In this document: positions 1 to 12,743 of the stretch, in pieces | Layout of the letters: each line of letters begins with the position of its first letter | Numbering within the stretch: position 1 is the first letter of the stretch | From: Populus alba | Lineage: Eukaryota; Streptophyta; Magnoliopsida; Malpighiales; Salicaceae | Reading direction: 5' to 3' | Length of the DNA: 64,000 bases | Assembly: GCF_005239225.2 (NCBI RefSeq) | Contig: NC_133297.1 | Location: 8,564,392 to 8,628,391 of the forward strand | Program-made: the position numbers and the translations under genes | The notes under the pieces: generated by a model | Seen by the model: only the letters and a program-made list of their open reading frames with translations | Database searches by the model: none | Told to the model about the DNA's origin: nothing

Positions 1-925
1 TTGAATAACAAAAAAGCAAGTTACTGTACGACTCCACAATGATTTATGTTTATAAGAACAGTAAAAACAAGTGCCCTCTAGATTTCTTCTTAATTAAGTA
101 ATTGTTTCTGTTCCTTCGATTCCATAGCTACTGTCTTTGTCTTCGCTTAATATATTTTTTTTCTTTGAACGTTCTTGACCTGAATTTCAGCCTCTATCAT
201 GGTAAGAAAAAACAAAATCCCAGCTGCGGGAGGTTTTCTTATAGCCCAAAGGTTCATTTATTTAACATCTACGTTCCTTATAAAAAGGAAAAGGGCCTGC
301 GGCTTCCACCACAAGCGTCCAAACCTGAGTTTGAATAAAATCATAAATAAAAAAATATCCAACCAAAAGCGATATACCCAATTATCCATTAGAAACGTGG
401 CTAATATTCGTATAATAAATGTATAAATTACATTATATCACCTGAAACATAAATTACAAGGAGACAGAAATGCGGTGACCAATTAATGCATTACACGAGA
501 TTTGAATTTTATTACATGATATCACGCCCCCAATTTTCAAACTAGGGCATAGTAGATTGACGCGATGCTATTACATTTAAATAATTAACTGCCGACAACG
601 CGCTTTAGCCACGTTAGAAAGGGAGATGGAAAGGGGGGGCTCCCAAGGCACGGGGTCTTTGGTTAGAGAGAAAAGCCCGTGGGAAAGGATATTTTTGTAG
701 TAGTATACTTGACTAGCATTGTGTTTCTCTCCCAAGATAATGTAATTTTCATGAACAGAACAAAGAAGGGTGGAAATTTGAAGGAAAGTAGCTAGGACGG
801 TGAAGGAGATAGCTTTGGATTGCCAAAAGTTTTCTGCTTCAACAAATCAACAGGGTTTTAGCAAATTTAATAGGAAGTGGATGGATTTCGTGACATGAAC
901 ATTTTCGCACCGTTTTAGAGCTAGT
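1..925. other. intergenic, no gene recognised
   Basis: AT-rich sequence at the window edge. Two short overlapping open frames on the + strand (102-338 and 199-426) have no domain, signal or family resemblance that I recognise. The block from 600 to 900 is more mixed in composition but shows no convincing exon. It could be the flank of a gene lying outside the window. Confidence 0.5.
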
Positions 926-1092
926 TTAAATCTTTTTTTTTTTATTAAAATTTTTTTATTTTTTTATTTTTATTTTTTTTTATCGTTTTTAGATCATGTC
1001 CACGTTAAAAATAAATTTTAAAATATTTTTAAAAATATTATTTTAATATTTTTATAATTGTTTTTTGAAGTAACCATTAAACACTTTCCTTG
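926..1092. repeat. MITE-like AT-rich palindromic element, copy 1
   Basis: A block of about 165 bp in which a T-rich left half (runs of T with AAA spacers) is followed by an A-rich right half containing AAATATTTTTAAAAATATTA. This organisation recurs at 5440-5640, 15900-16110, 34915-35060 and 48797-49016. The fold-back composition and size fit a short non-autonomous DNA transposon. Terminal inverted repeats and target-site duplications are too decayed here to define exact ends. Confidence 0.4.
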
Positions 1093-1320
1093 TCTTGTGC
1101 ACTCGTGTCTCCACAAGGGGAAGAAAAACTCACCGTGAGAGACCAATTTTAGTAGTTTTGTAATTAGCAAATCAAATCCATTGCTTATGGGTGATGAAAA
1201 GGCAATAGTTACAAGGAGATTAAAATATAAGAGAAAAGTAGTAAAAAAATAAAAAAAAATGAGGATGAGAAATGTTTCTTACTCGGTCCTAAGCTGAATT
1301 GGAAGCAGCGTCTGTCGAGG

Positions 1321-1470
1321 ATTAGAAGAAAGGAAATTAAAAGCTGAATTGACTTTGACAAACAATAAGATGATGTTATGTTGCAGATTGAATAAAATAT
1401 TTATTGTTCAACACTAGAAAGGAGATGAAACTAGCAAAATAGACGAGACATAAACCAACCCTTACTTAAA
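1321..1470 (+). repeat. diverged duplicate segment, copy A part 1
   Basis: This segment resembles 5318-5430. Both read AAGCTGAATTGACTTTG or a close variant, then GACAATAA, AAGATGATG, a TGTTA and GATTGAATA-like stretch, and CTGTTCAA or TTGTTCAA. Copy A then runs into a T-rich dispersed element, while copy B continues after a MITE-like block into a stretch that matches 3727-3834. The relation suggests a duplicated ancestral segment later split by insertions. Confidence 0.45.
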
Positions 1471-1539
1471 TTATTAACAAATACTATTTCATGTGGAAAA
1501 CCACTCTGCATTGGACTTAATTTGTTATGGATTATAATA

Positions 1540-2872
1540 GGGATTTTGTATTTTTTTTTTAACCTAGAACAAAATCAAGAATATCTTTCAAGGGTAAAAT
1601 AATAGTTTCATTAGGTTTATTTGTAATTTTATAATTGTTTAAGGGTATCCCAGTCTTTTCATATCTTTTTGCACAATTAAATTACTTGGTTACCCTTAAA
1701 AATAGAAAACAACTAACTACAGTTTAGGGCTTTTTTGGAATTTTATTTTGACATTGACAATGTAACTACTCTATTTCCCTATGAATTAAAAAGTCTTAGG
1801 CTTTGCTTAGGGGTATGTTGATATTATTATTATTTTTTTGTAATTATTGATTGGTCTCAATGGTAATTTGATAATTTGTTTAATAAATAAACAATAATTA
1901 AAAAAGGTAGTTGGTGTGTTCATGAAACACACCAGCGAGTGCACTATCGCACCATTTTTAGATAGCACATGTGGTGATTCACAACGAGAAAAAAACTAAC
2001 TTCCTTGGTGTTTTCTAGTTTGCAATAGCAAGGACTACCTCTCCATGTAGTGTGTGTGACTTAATTTCTAATAGTTTGATCACAATTGTCTTTTTTTTCT
2101 TGATTTTTGTGCCAACCATTACAACATTTCATATCAACACTTGAAGTCTTTTTCTGATTTGGTCTTTATTTTTTTAATTGTAATTTTTTTTATTTAAATT
2201 AATGAGTTTAAGTAATTGATTTTTTTTTTCTATTTAATACTCTATTGATATTTTTTTTCATTTCAAATTTAGTTCTTATTATTTTAATTGCTATTTATTT
2301 TATTTTGGATGGTTTTTGAAAATGATTTTTTTTTACAATTTCATCCTCTATTATATTTACATATCAAATTTTGTCCATTTTCTTTTGATTGGTATTTTTT
2401 AACCTTGACAGGTTTTTAATTGATTTTTTTTATTTCATACTCCGACTTTAAATTGAGCTTATTGATTGATCCCCGAGTTTAAGATTTAACAGGTTGTGAA
2501 TTTAAAAAATTAATTCAGGTTTAAAAGAATCATTTGGGTTCATTTATCGTTTTTTTTAACTTATATTTTTCAGTTTTATTATTTAACATCTAATTTAATT
2601 GGACATTGGGCTTGGTAAATTTTTTCTATGGATATGATTTTTCACTGCTTTTAAAAATAACATAAGTTATCTTAAGTTTTTTTATATATCTTTTTCTTTA
2701 TTAGATTTAGTTTCTTTTTAAAGATTTTTTTTTAATTAAATTAAATGAATTGCTTGATATTTATTTTTTAAAATTATATCATCCAGTATGCACCATCTCC
2801 ATTCATTTTAACATTTTTTTAAGGTTAGAAAAAATATTTAACTCGCAACGTATTGTGTAAGATGTTAAATCA
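1540..2872 (+). mobile_element. T-rich dispersed element, copy 1 (possible Helitron)
   Basis: A long T-rich stretch with phrases such as TTTTAATTGCTATTTATTTTATTTT and an ending near 2846-2872 (CAACGTATTGTG...). The phrases and ending recur in the copies at 30.4-33.3, 42.3-44.6 and 59.9-62.0 kb. The final 27 nt are related to termini at 32461-32487, 32662-32688 and 43637-43663, which end in CTAGT. No open frame is present, so the copy is non-autonomous. The left boundary is only approximate. Confidence 0.5.
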
Positions 2873-3726
2873 TTTGTTTTTATTTTTTAAAAACACATGT
2901 TTTTTTTTTATTTATCCTTTAGCATTTGATTTATTTGAAGACTGAGCTTCCTTTCTTCTTTTTTCTTTTAGTTTCTATCTGATTTTTCATGAATTTTAAA
3001 AATAACACGGGTTATCTTATGTCTTTTTTATGTATAATTTATTACTATTTTGTAATTATATTATTAAAATAACCTGATTTAATGAATCAAATGAAGTCAA
3101 ATACACCCATCTTGAATTTGTTTTCTTCTTTAAAAACACTCGCCCGAGCCATCTGAGGTGGAATTAGGGGCCCAGCCAAGGCAAGGCCCTGCAAGGAAAT
3201 TGTTTTTCAGCCCCTTCCTTCAATAAAGTATATTTTTAACTTTTAAAATAAAAAATTTTAAATTTTACCCCCATAATTATTTTTTTCTATAATTTGGCCC
3301 TCACAAACTAAAATTCCTATCTCTACCCTTCAAGCCATGTTACAAAGCAAAACACTATTTTAGGTTTGCTTGAGTCTTTTTTTTCTTAATTTTTTTTGTG
3401 AATGTTTTTTTTCATTCATTTTAGGCCTTCGATATTTGGTTAGTTTGATTTGGACTCCTAATTTATTTAGATTTAGATTTTATGGTGCTGTCATGAGCTG
3501 ATATTCCTAATCAAGAATTTCACAAGTTAAATATAATTATTCATGATCGATCTAATATGTTAGCATATTAATTTTTTTTTTTAAAGAAAAAACATCATCT
3601 AATATATCATGCTTTTAAAATTTTAAAAATTATCTATCCATTATACATTTAACTTTTAACTTCCTAGGATTTTTACTTTTTTTACTAGATTAAAAACCCT
3701 TTACAGTCTAATACTGAACCACCGTT

Positions 3727-3834
3727 TTTATATGCACCCAGCACGTATCCGTGGCTTGCAGGCTTTAACACCAGCCATATTACCCTGGACGAGAGAGACT
3801 AGAAGGCCCAACAGCGTGTTATTTATTGGCATTT
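3727..3834 (+). repeat. diverged duplicate segment, copy A part 2
   Basis: Shares CGTATC(C/T)GTGG, GGCTTG(C/T)AG, CTAACAC-type, AGCCATRTTAC and a (A)GGCCCAA..CGTGTT stretch with 5757-5850. Together with 1321-1470 it forms the left copy of a two-part duplication. The pieces are 2.2 kb apart here and about 0.2-0.3 kb apart in the right copy, the difference being mainly the T-rich element between them. Confidence 0.45.
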
Positions 3835-5317
3835 TACTTTATATTTCAGTAACTTATCTGGATGGACTTGATGAATTAATCCAAGCATGATGTTCAGAGT
3901 ACGCTTTCTTTTTTTCCCCTCTCCTTACCTGACGAGAATCTCAATTTTCCATGCATCCCCCTTCGTAAAATGGTACTATTGTCTTTATCAAAATATACAA
4001 ATCCATGATCGTCTCTTGAGCATGGATCTCCACAACAGTGCCGGATGCACACGGTGCTATATCACTTCTCATGGACTTTTCCAGTGAGCTTGAGAAATGG
4101 TTGCTTGTTGGATCTCTGATTTTCTCTCAAATCTCACTGATTTTCACGAATTTCTCGCTCTCCTTACTTTTAGCAGTGTTCAGTAGGGTGTTCTGTTGAA
4201 AGGTTATCGTTTGCTAGGATCTACTTCAGCTAGAAGTGCATTAACATTGCGTTGTAAGTACAAGTATATATATATAGATTTTGTGAGATATAAGATTTAA
4301 TATCCAAGTACATATAGATCCAACAAGATATTAGATTCAATAATTTTAGGTTCAGCTATATATTTAACTCAAGTAAATATGATTTTAATAAACTATCGGA
4401 CTACCCTTGAATTTGAAGTTATTTTAAGTCTAAATACTTATAGAGTTGATAATTTTTTAAATACCATACTAGGTTATAAAGATTTATTTATTTATTCTTC
4501 TGCTTTTTAGTATAAAATTTTAAAAGTCAAGAATAACTATCTCTCTACATTCATATGTTTATAAAATTTTTCTAAAGGTCTACCACATTTCCAACAATAT
4601 TAATGTTGTGTAAATAATATTTATCCTTTATTAATATTGTACATGAAATATCTATCTCATGTCAATATTATGTAAGAAATATTAATCTTTTATTAATGTT
4701 TTTAGAAGAAAATAACATTTTAATCTCTCAATTCAAGTATCATGATAAAGTTCAGAGGCTATACATACCCTTTCAACCATCCAAGTAATTGATTCATATT
4801 TCTTATATTTTTCAAGCATCTATATTTTTATTTTCAGAACATTTATCATACATAATTTAGAAACAAAAACTCTTGTTTTTAAAATTTAAAATTAATTCTC
4901 TTATTTATTACAATGATTTATTAAAAGTAAATTATTTTTTTTTATAAGAGAATTTTTAAATACCATCAAAATAAACCGTTTTGCGAGTGCTAGATATTCT
5001 ATCACCAATCATTAATTTTGTAAACTTTGGAGAAGAAAATATTAATGTGAACATGTAATTGCTTTTTATTTAAATATTAAAATACTTTTATTTACGAGCA
5101 TATTGGATCAAAACATCATCAATAAGATATTTTTATGGAAAGGAGATAATTTTTATTTAGATATAAGGAGAGAGATTTTACTTGAATTGAATTTTGAAAA
5201 GATAGATTTTAAGCATTAAAGTAACGCTATTTATATGTCTGTGTTGTTTTTTTATGATTTGCTGAGTATTTATATTCATATGTTTGTCTGTATTTGCTTT
5301 ATATGCCTGTCAAAGAT

Positions 5318-5430
5318 TGAAAGAAGCAAAGACAAAAACTGAATTGACTTTGGTGGACAATAACTAAGATGATGATGATGATGTCATGTTACTGATTGGA
5401 TTAGTTATATACACTGTTCAAATTAGAAAA
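5318..5430 (+). repeat. diverged duplicate segment, copy B part 1
   Basis: Counterpart of 1321-1470. It contains an expanded GATGATGATGATG run where copy A has AGATGATG, so the trinucleotide has changed length since duplication. Confidence 0.45.
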
Positions 5431-5439
5431 TAAATCGGT

Positions 5440-5640
5440 AAAGTTTGTTTGTATGTTTTAAAGGTTTAATTTTTATTTATTTTAAATTATATATATTTTT
5501 TATGTTTTTAGATATTTTAATTTTAATATGTTGATTTTAAAAATAATTTTTTAAAAATAAATAAAAATATTATTTTAATATATTTATAAATAAAAAATAT
5601 TTTAAAAACACAACCGTAATTATCCAAACACTATGACTCA
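5440..5640. repeat. MITE-like AT-rich element, copy 2
   Basis: About 200 bp running from a GTTTGTATG-type left end through TTTTAAAAATAA...TATTATTTTAATATATTT to a CACAACCGTAATTATCCAAACAC right end. The GTTTG/CCAAAC-type termini and a central AT-rich fold-back resemble the very abundant hAT-like MITEs of poplar. Family assignment rests on memory of that pattern. Confidence 0.45.
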
Positions 5641-5756
5641 AGAACGAGACCCCAAGGCCCAACACCGTTCAACCTATCAAAAGACGAGACACCAATCAAC
5701 CCTAATCAAATATTTGCTCCACAGCCTATCAGGCCCATCAAGGCCCAACACCGAAA

Positions 5757-5850
5757 CACCCGTATCTGTGGTGGCTTGTAGACTAATCTCTAACACTAGC
5801 CATGTTACTTTGGATGAGGCTAAAGGGCCCAAGAACGTGTTGCTTTAGAA
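5757..5850 (+). repeat. diverged duplicate segment, copy B part 2
   Basis: Counterpart of 3727-3834. A 71-codon open frame covering it (5633-5848) reflects chance openness in a GC-richer patch. Its reading is not preserved in copy A, which argues against a coding role. Confidence 0.45.
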
Positions 5851-6300
5851 AACACTCGTATATTACTGGTTCCATAAAAAAACTAATTTTGATTTGTAAA
5901 ATATATATATGATATCATGGTGTTTAAATTGTGATAAAATATATTAAAAATAATGGTTAATTCAGTCACCCCATAAAATCATGGATTGGGATTAGCGAGA
6001 GTGGTAGTAGCAAGATAAGCTCTTTCTAGTCAAATTACTGTAGTTTCTGTACTACTAAAATGATTAATTATTTTTTTCTATTAATAATACTAAAAAAATG
6101 AATTATTTTTTTTAAAAACCTTTGTATGCGATTAACCATTTTATTAGTTTGATTGTTTAAAAGAAAAACTTTGGAATATGATATTAAATTTGTATGCTTA
6201 CATTGTAGATTTCCCTGTCATTTAGTAAAATAATATTGTAAGAAACTTTTAGTATTATTTATAGCATCACTCAAAAAAAAAAAAAAAAAAAAAAACCAGA

Positions 6301-6614
6301 GAGAAGGGAAAGAAATACTCAGAAGGATTTTAAAACGCAAACTTGGTCACCTAGAGAATAAGCCGAGACTCCTCTTCAAACAGTCCGCACCTCTGAAAAG
6401 CCCAAACAAGCCCATTCCTACCATAAAACCCCACTTCTGCAAAACCACTCCATTACCCCAACTGCCGAAGCTGCCGCCACCACACCATCACCTCCAGCAG
6501 CCTCTTCAACCGGCGTCCCTGCATCCCCAGCTGACGCCACAACACGTCATTCACCAGTGACTCGGTTCGAGGATGACTTCAGGGCTCTAATTCGATTTGT
6601 GACGCTGCATTTAG
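6301..6614 (+). other. 5' untranslated exon of the uL29m gene
   Basis: A C-rich exon-like block starts just after a poly(A) run of more than 20 bases (about 6271-6294) and ends at TTAG|GTATCG, a good donor (last base 6614). The matching acceptor is probably TTTGCAG at 7711-7714, giving an intron of about 1.1 kb in the leader, after which the ATG lies at 7733. The transcription start is not visible, so the left edge is approximate. Confidence 0.55.
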
Positions 6615-7732
6615 GTATCGATATCTTTCTATGGTTCTCTTTCACTTCGACATGACCTGGCATAAGTTTGGGTGTTTGCTTGAATATGATTATCTTTGCA
6701 AAAGCATGACTCGAGTCTTAATGATGTTTATTGAAGATCCAGTTTTAAAAAACTAGATAACAGGCAGGGTTTGTGGTAAATATTGATGTTTCTGCGGTTT
6801 GGGTGTGAAAATGCACGAAAGCAGTCTGTTTTGCGGGGTTGTGGGTGTTATTTTTCCTCTAAATGAATTTTGATGCTTCTGCCTATGTAGGTTTGCGGTA
6901 AAGTTGCTATCTTGGTAGCCTGGCTGAACAATTTTTTCGTTTATTGGACTTTTAATGGTTTATTGGGACACTTCTGGCTAATAGTGATCCCTGCGTTTTC
7001 ATCTCCACCTTGCTGTCTTGTATGTCATTCTAGGTGTTTGTTTCTTTAAGGAGTCCGAGGCTTTAAAAACAAGACAAGCTTGTTAAAATGCCGTTTCATT
7101 TGTCATGATCATTCATTTTCCCCTATTATTATTTTTTTTTAATTTTTTTTGTGATTGCCTGAAATAAGTGCTGGGCCTTCGAGAAATTCCTACTAGCTTG
7201 TTCTTTGTTTTGCTTCATGTTTGGTGTGATAATCTAAGGTGGAATTTTAAATTACTTTGGATAAAAAGTTCAAATAAAACTCAGATTTGAATTTTGATAA
7301 TATTGCATGATAATTGATCTTTTCCTTGTTGATGTTTTGAGGGTTTCTTCAAGGGTTTAAGACCCAAGGCCAGCAATAACTATTCGATGATAGATTCACA
7401 CTTGTGTGTTTTGGCTTCTCAGAAGCATTCTAAAGTACAGTTGCCACTTCCTTTTATATTATGATTAAGTTGATTAAAAGAATTTTAACTAAAAAAACTG
7501 TGCAATTTGTTTCTATAAAACTAAGAAAGGTGGCTTTCATTTTTTTTTATTCTTAATAATAAAATTGCATGCCAACGCATATTTGGTCCCAAATAAATGT
7601 GAATGAGGTCTCCAGTGCTGATATATCCCACCATCACAAATTTTCTGGTGTTTGTCTTTATTTTTATTTTCTGTTGTGCTCCAAACTCATTTACTTGCTC
7701 TATTTTGTTTGCAGAAATCTGATTCTTCAATC

Positions 7733-9744
7733 ATGTTTATGACAAGATTTATTGGGAGGACACTCCTTGCTGCTGCTAAATCTGAAACTCATGCTGCCTC
7801 TGCCGCTGCTGCTACAGCTACATCTGGACATAACCCACTTGAGGAATTCTTTGAGGCTGATAGGAGCCAGGATGAGGATAAACCAATTGTTTATGGTATG
7901 ATATAAGCCTCTTAATGTTTTCTTTTATTTGCTAATTGAGTACCACATGACCTTTCATTGCATCAGATCACTGGTAAATGATTTACTAATGTTTTCCAAA
8001 TAACAAAGTAAGAGCAGCATTCAACACATGAATATTAAGAAATTGAAAAGAAAACGGATTGAAAAATTGAAGCGTACAACCAGTATGACTAAATATCCCA
8101 CCTTTAATGTACATGCATGACCAAACATCTCTGGTTTACTGAAGCGACAAATCACCTATCACTTGATTGATTCTGTAATCAAAGCTGACACATATATGGT
8201 TTTATAAATGGAAAGTACTCTTTGTTTTTTAGTATGTTTACAAGAATTATTTTCTTGTTTAGCATCTCACCCAATCCAGTGGGGCTTATGGTTTGACAAT
8301 ATATGTAGTGTGTCGTGGACATAGCTGGGAGAAAATGTCTTATAACCAGCTATATGGAATCAAGATTAGATTATGGGAAAGATTGATATGCATTTGTTGG
8401 ACTGGCATACTCCGAAACCTATGTTATTGGATATGTGGACTTGTAATGGAGCACACTATGAATAAACAGTTGTTTTGGTGAATATTTTTGTTTTTTTTGC
8501 TCAATCACTTTGATAAAACATCACTATATATTTACATGATTTGATAATATTTTGAAGCCTGCTATGTTAGACTTGTACATTTGTATTCTTGGATCTCCTG
8601 AAGGAAAGCTAAAATAAAGGCTCGAGACCAATTTATATGATATTAACCTCACAGATACTTTACATCCAAAGGTGCTGAAAGTGCTCAAGTGTGAATTATT
8701 TTCTGTTTGGTATTTTTAATGGTATGCCATTTTGCACATCATGTTATTTTCTTCACAAGCCTGATACAAAGTACTTTAATTTACTTACAAAACAGTATGT
8801 CTTCTCTATGAAAATTTTATGTTCCTTTCCTATCAGCAAAAAGAGAACCTTTGTTTTTCCTGAATGCATTTTCCTTTTAATCTTACTGCCTCCAGGGCGA
8901 AGTTGGAAAGCTTCTGAACTGCGTCTGAAGTCTTGGGATGATCTTCAAAAGTTATGGTATGTCCTGTTGAAGGAGAAAAACATGCTGATGACTCAACGGC
9001 AGATGCTTCATGCCCAGAACTTTCGATTTCCCAATCCAGAACGCTTACCCAAGGTATATCCGATCTTCTTTGCTTGTATTTTGATATGAGCATGTCATTG
9101 ATGTTGCTCTGAGCTCCTCAAATGCGTTGCCTAATATTCCTGCACTGACAACGACTTGAACAATTTAGTCCTTCAAACCACTGAATCACTAAAAATAAAT
9201 GTACTACTGGTCAGAAAAGCCAGGGAAATGACATGGCTTTTCATATGCATGCAAACATGGGCTTAATGTGTTTTATAATCATCATCTCCATTTCCTCTCT
9301 CATTCTCTATTGGGGAAGTGCTGGAGGGTTCTTCAAGATATATATATTTTGTTTTGAGTGGTGTGGGGTTGCCAGCATATGCATGTAAAAAGCTTGTTTT
9401 TATGTCAGATGAGAAGTACTACAATTACAAGCAGCTTTGCTATGCACTCACCTGTGTTTTGATAGTTTCTTACAAAGAACAGAAAAGTAAAAGAAGGATT
9501 AGTAGAACATTGCTTCTCTTTGAACTTAGTATATCAGTTTTTAGGATGCAAGTTGTGTTTTTTTTTTTGTCCCCCAGTACATTCTCACAAGCCCGACTGC
9601 AAATTCTGTTCTATTTCAATGAACAATGAAATTCAGGTGAGGAAGTCAATGTGCCGTATCAAGCATGTACTCACGGAGAGAGCCATAGAAGAGCCAGATC
9701 CCAGGAGGTCTGCTGAGATGAAGAGGATGATAAATGCTTTGTGA
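7733..9744 (+). CDS. MRPL47: mitochondrial large-subunit ribosomal protein uL29m (MRPL47)
   Basis: Nuclear gene for a mitoribosome large-subunit protein of the bacterial L29 / MRP-L47 family. Three coding exons join in frame: 7733-7895, 8896-9053 and 9637-9744, all with GT-AG introns, giving 142 residues. The N-terminus (MFMTRFIGRTLLAAA, then an Ala/Thr-rich stretch) is a basic, hydroxylated presequence typical of matrix import. The body carries the strongly conserved plant motifs NPLEEFFEADRSQDEDKP, KASELRLKSWDDLQKLWYVL, KEKNMLMTQRQML and CRIKHVLTERAIEEPDPRR. Length and order match Arabidopsis At1g07830 as I remember it. The ATG at 7733 is chosen over the upstream in-frame ATG at 7652, because the latter lies in the intron before the acceptor at 7711-7714. 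No frame damage is seen. Confidence 0.95.
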
Positions 9745-10329
9745 TAGTATTCAACTCGTTATTCTGTTCCCCAGGGCACCGGATGAAGTCTATTTGAGGG
9801 ACGGGACATTGCTATATTTTTCCTGGTGTTAGGCTTACATCCCTTCTGTTAATTGGCCTAGTTTCTTATCACCACATGGAATCTGATTGTGAACTTCTGG
9901 AAATCTTTGTTTCTATGAGAAAGTACAGCAGGAGGCAATGACACCTGAACACGTAATTAGGACTGCTAACTATAGTGTTTTTTTGTGGAACATTTGTAAG
10001 CGTCTCCAGTATTCATAAATTCCTTGGTGTTTAAGAAAGGATGCTGAACGTTGCTCTGTTTCTCTGCAGTTTCAATTGCGTAGTCATTTATTGGGGGATT
10101 TAGCTAGCCAGTGGATCGATTTTCCATTTCCCTTTTCACGCCTCCTGTTTCATATATGAGTACTGGGCGAATAATCAAAACAAATGACTTTTTCTTGGCA
10201 GGTGTGATCCGTTGGACATAGATCCAATTTTTCATCTTTTTTGACTCCTTAAAATTTGTTTTTACTGTTCCTGGTGGTATCAAGATACCACTGTATCAGG
10301 ATATTTTATCTGTCACTCTCGACACTCAA

Positions 10330-12300
10330 CTAAATCCTTTTTTTTTTGACAATTGAATGCCTTCTATCACATGGATAACAGCTTAGAAATGTTTCCATGA
10401 AAATTGAGTGGCAAAGCTAAAAAGGAATCGGTACTTAAGAGGAAGAGATTCTTACAACAACATTTACTCGCCTGTGTTTATCAGTTCGGCCAACAGCTAT
10501 GACTAGAGACTTTTCCTGAAATTAAACTAATTAATTGGAGAATTAATTATTTTTTCTCATTGTCTTTTGACGATATTTTTAATGATTGGATTTCTCAACG
10601 GCGAATAATTCATTTTTTTTCCCGTACAAAACTGCGAATAATTCTATTCGAATCTTATTGCCATTATTTCTAGAATGAACCGTTTTAATATTTTAAAAAA
10701 GTTAGCATATGAACTCTACAGCACCCCCCAACAATTGTTACTGTTTGTTTTGGAGTTTCAGAATGAAACAGAACACAGATTGATTAAAGTCCAAGTTAAT
10801 GAAGCCTCCGACTGAAGGACTAGGAACCAAACCTGTAAAAGGCCTTCACCTACTTGCTTAGCAACCGTGTGCATGGGCTTCATAATTTATCGCCAACATT
10901 TACTTATTATTCTCCTATCCAGCTTTCTCACAAAACCCTACCTCCGGCCATCTCGCTCGCAAGATTTTTGTTAGAGTTCATGCAGGGTTTAATAGTTTTG
11001 ATTTTGTATTTGTACAAAATACGACGTATTTACTGGAAAATTCACCGACCTGGGTCAATCAAGAGTTTATCCTAAATGCCAGTGGCCCTAGAAAAAGAAA
11101 CGGTATAGTTTTAGAGCGAAATTGGAAGGGCAAATAATTGAACTGTGGTCGCCCATCAATTATTAGGAGATCACAAATGAAACAAAAAGGCCCAATAATT
11201 TGGCCTGGCCATGCGATCCTTCTGGTGCTCGGGAGGGCATAGCTGTACGTGTGGCTGCGCAAAAGATTCCCGTCCCGGACTCGCCTCGACCCAATATATA
11301 ATTTATATGTCTACAGTGGGTCCTCCCCCTATACATTATGACCCAATCCAACCCGGTTCTATTCTCCATTAATCATTTGAAAATTGGAGTTCTGACCGGA
11401 GAAAGTTTGGGAGGGGGGGGGGGGGCTCTTCCTTTGGTTACAAGGGAGTTTCCTTCTCCGTTCCTCCCTCTAATGTCAACGATATGTTCTCGTCATGACT
11501 TTTAAGGAAGAAGGGAAGAAAGAGAGGAAGGAAGGAACCCTTTTCAATGGATTTTTAACTCTGGAGGTTCGTTTCTTCAATCTCAAGCATCTTTCAACCC
11601 CTGCCAATAAAAGGTGATTAAAATGTGTAGCCTTGTATCGGCGTACGGCATTTACTTCGCTTTGGACTTGTATCATAAAAAGACACCTCTCTGCTGACAA
11701 GTGGATGGCAGTGATTTGCTTGATAATTTGTATGCATACGCAAACTCTGCTTTAATCCACGGCAGAACTGACGAAGCTTTTCTCACATGAATTGGAAGTT
11801 TCTTCCTTTATACACAAAATGTTTATTGAGATAATGTTGGTGTCTTAAAACAAGCTAGAAGACACGCGGAGCATACACACATATGGTCCTTGTTAGATCG
11901 ACAGTCATTATCCCCCCGTGTACGGACTGGAAAGTGAATAACTCTCTCAATTTCAATTGTGGGTTCCCTTTCTTTGCTTCCATTATTAAGGGGAGCGGGG
12001 ACCGATGGCTCCTTGCTACAATCACAGTTGAAGGAATGAGAAGTCTTGCAGATGTGCTATGCTCTCTTTTAGATTAAAGAGAGAAGGAGCACGAATTGAA
12101 TCAAAAGCAGCAAGCGATATTTCATTTCCTACAAGTCATCTGAAGTTGAAGGCCGGAAAAAGTGAACAAAAGCTGTAATTCAAGTGATTAATATCAATTG
12201 TCTCTCGGGACCGGGGATAGTGATATGCAACTATATATATATAGAGAGAGAGAGAGAACAGAGAAAGCATCCAGGCTCACCTGATTTCAACTCACCATTT
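10330..12300. other. intergenic between uL29m and MYB gene
   Basis: Convergent 3' ends meet here: uL29m on + and MYB on -. The left part is its likely 3' flank and the right part the MYB 3' flank. There is a run of 13 G at 11413-11425 and a TA then GA microsatellite near 12231-12257. Several open frames of 64-74 codons (10854-11075, 11163-11369, 11476-11700, 11883-12077) carry no recognisable domain, and I do not call them genes. Confidence 0.5.
11413..11425 (+). repeat. G13 homopolymer
   Basis: Thirteen consecutive G residues preceded by GGGA, which is unusual in such an AT-rich region. It can form intermolecular or slipped quadruplex structures and is also a classic site of sequencing or assembly length error. 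Confidence 0.85.
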
Positions 12301-12743
12301 CCTAGAGGAAGGTTTTGGATAAATGGATAAAAATTAAATATCCAATTTGAAAAGGGATGCTCGGATACACTAAAAAGAAGGATCAAATTCTAAGAAAGAA
12401 AAGAAAATATCCCATTGATAAATAACATTTGTTTTGGATTGTTTACAGAGAGAATTGCAACGTGATGACGCATATGCCACGAGGCAAAGAAGAGTACATA
12501 CACAAGTAGTAGCCTTATTCTGCAATTCTGTACCACACCCAGAAGTAAAAAGCTAATAAAAAGGATTGTAATTTTGCTCACAAATATTCCAAAACCAGAG
12601 GGTGAGAAATGTTTTAATTGTATCAGACCTATGTACAAAGAAAAATCTTTGGCACGCACACCTGTAAATGAAGAAAGAGCATCTGTTTCGAGCCTCTCTA
12701 GTCAATTTCTCCTCTAAATTGAGGCTCCCTGTACCAATGCAAG

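Noticed and set aside
8691..9089. 132-codon frame starting in intron sequence
   Set aside because: Only its 3' part is exon 2 of uL29m. The N-terminal half is intron read-through.
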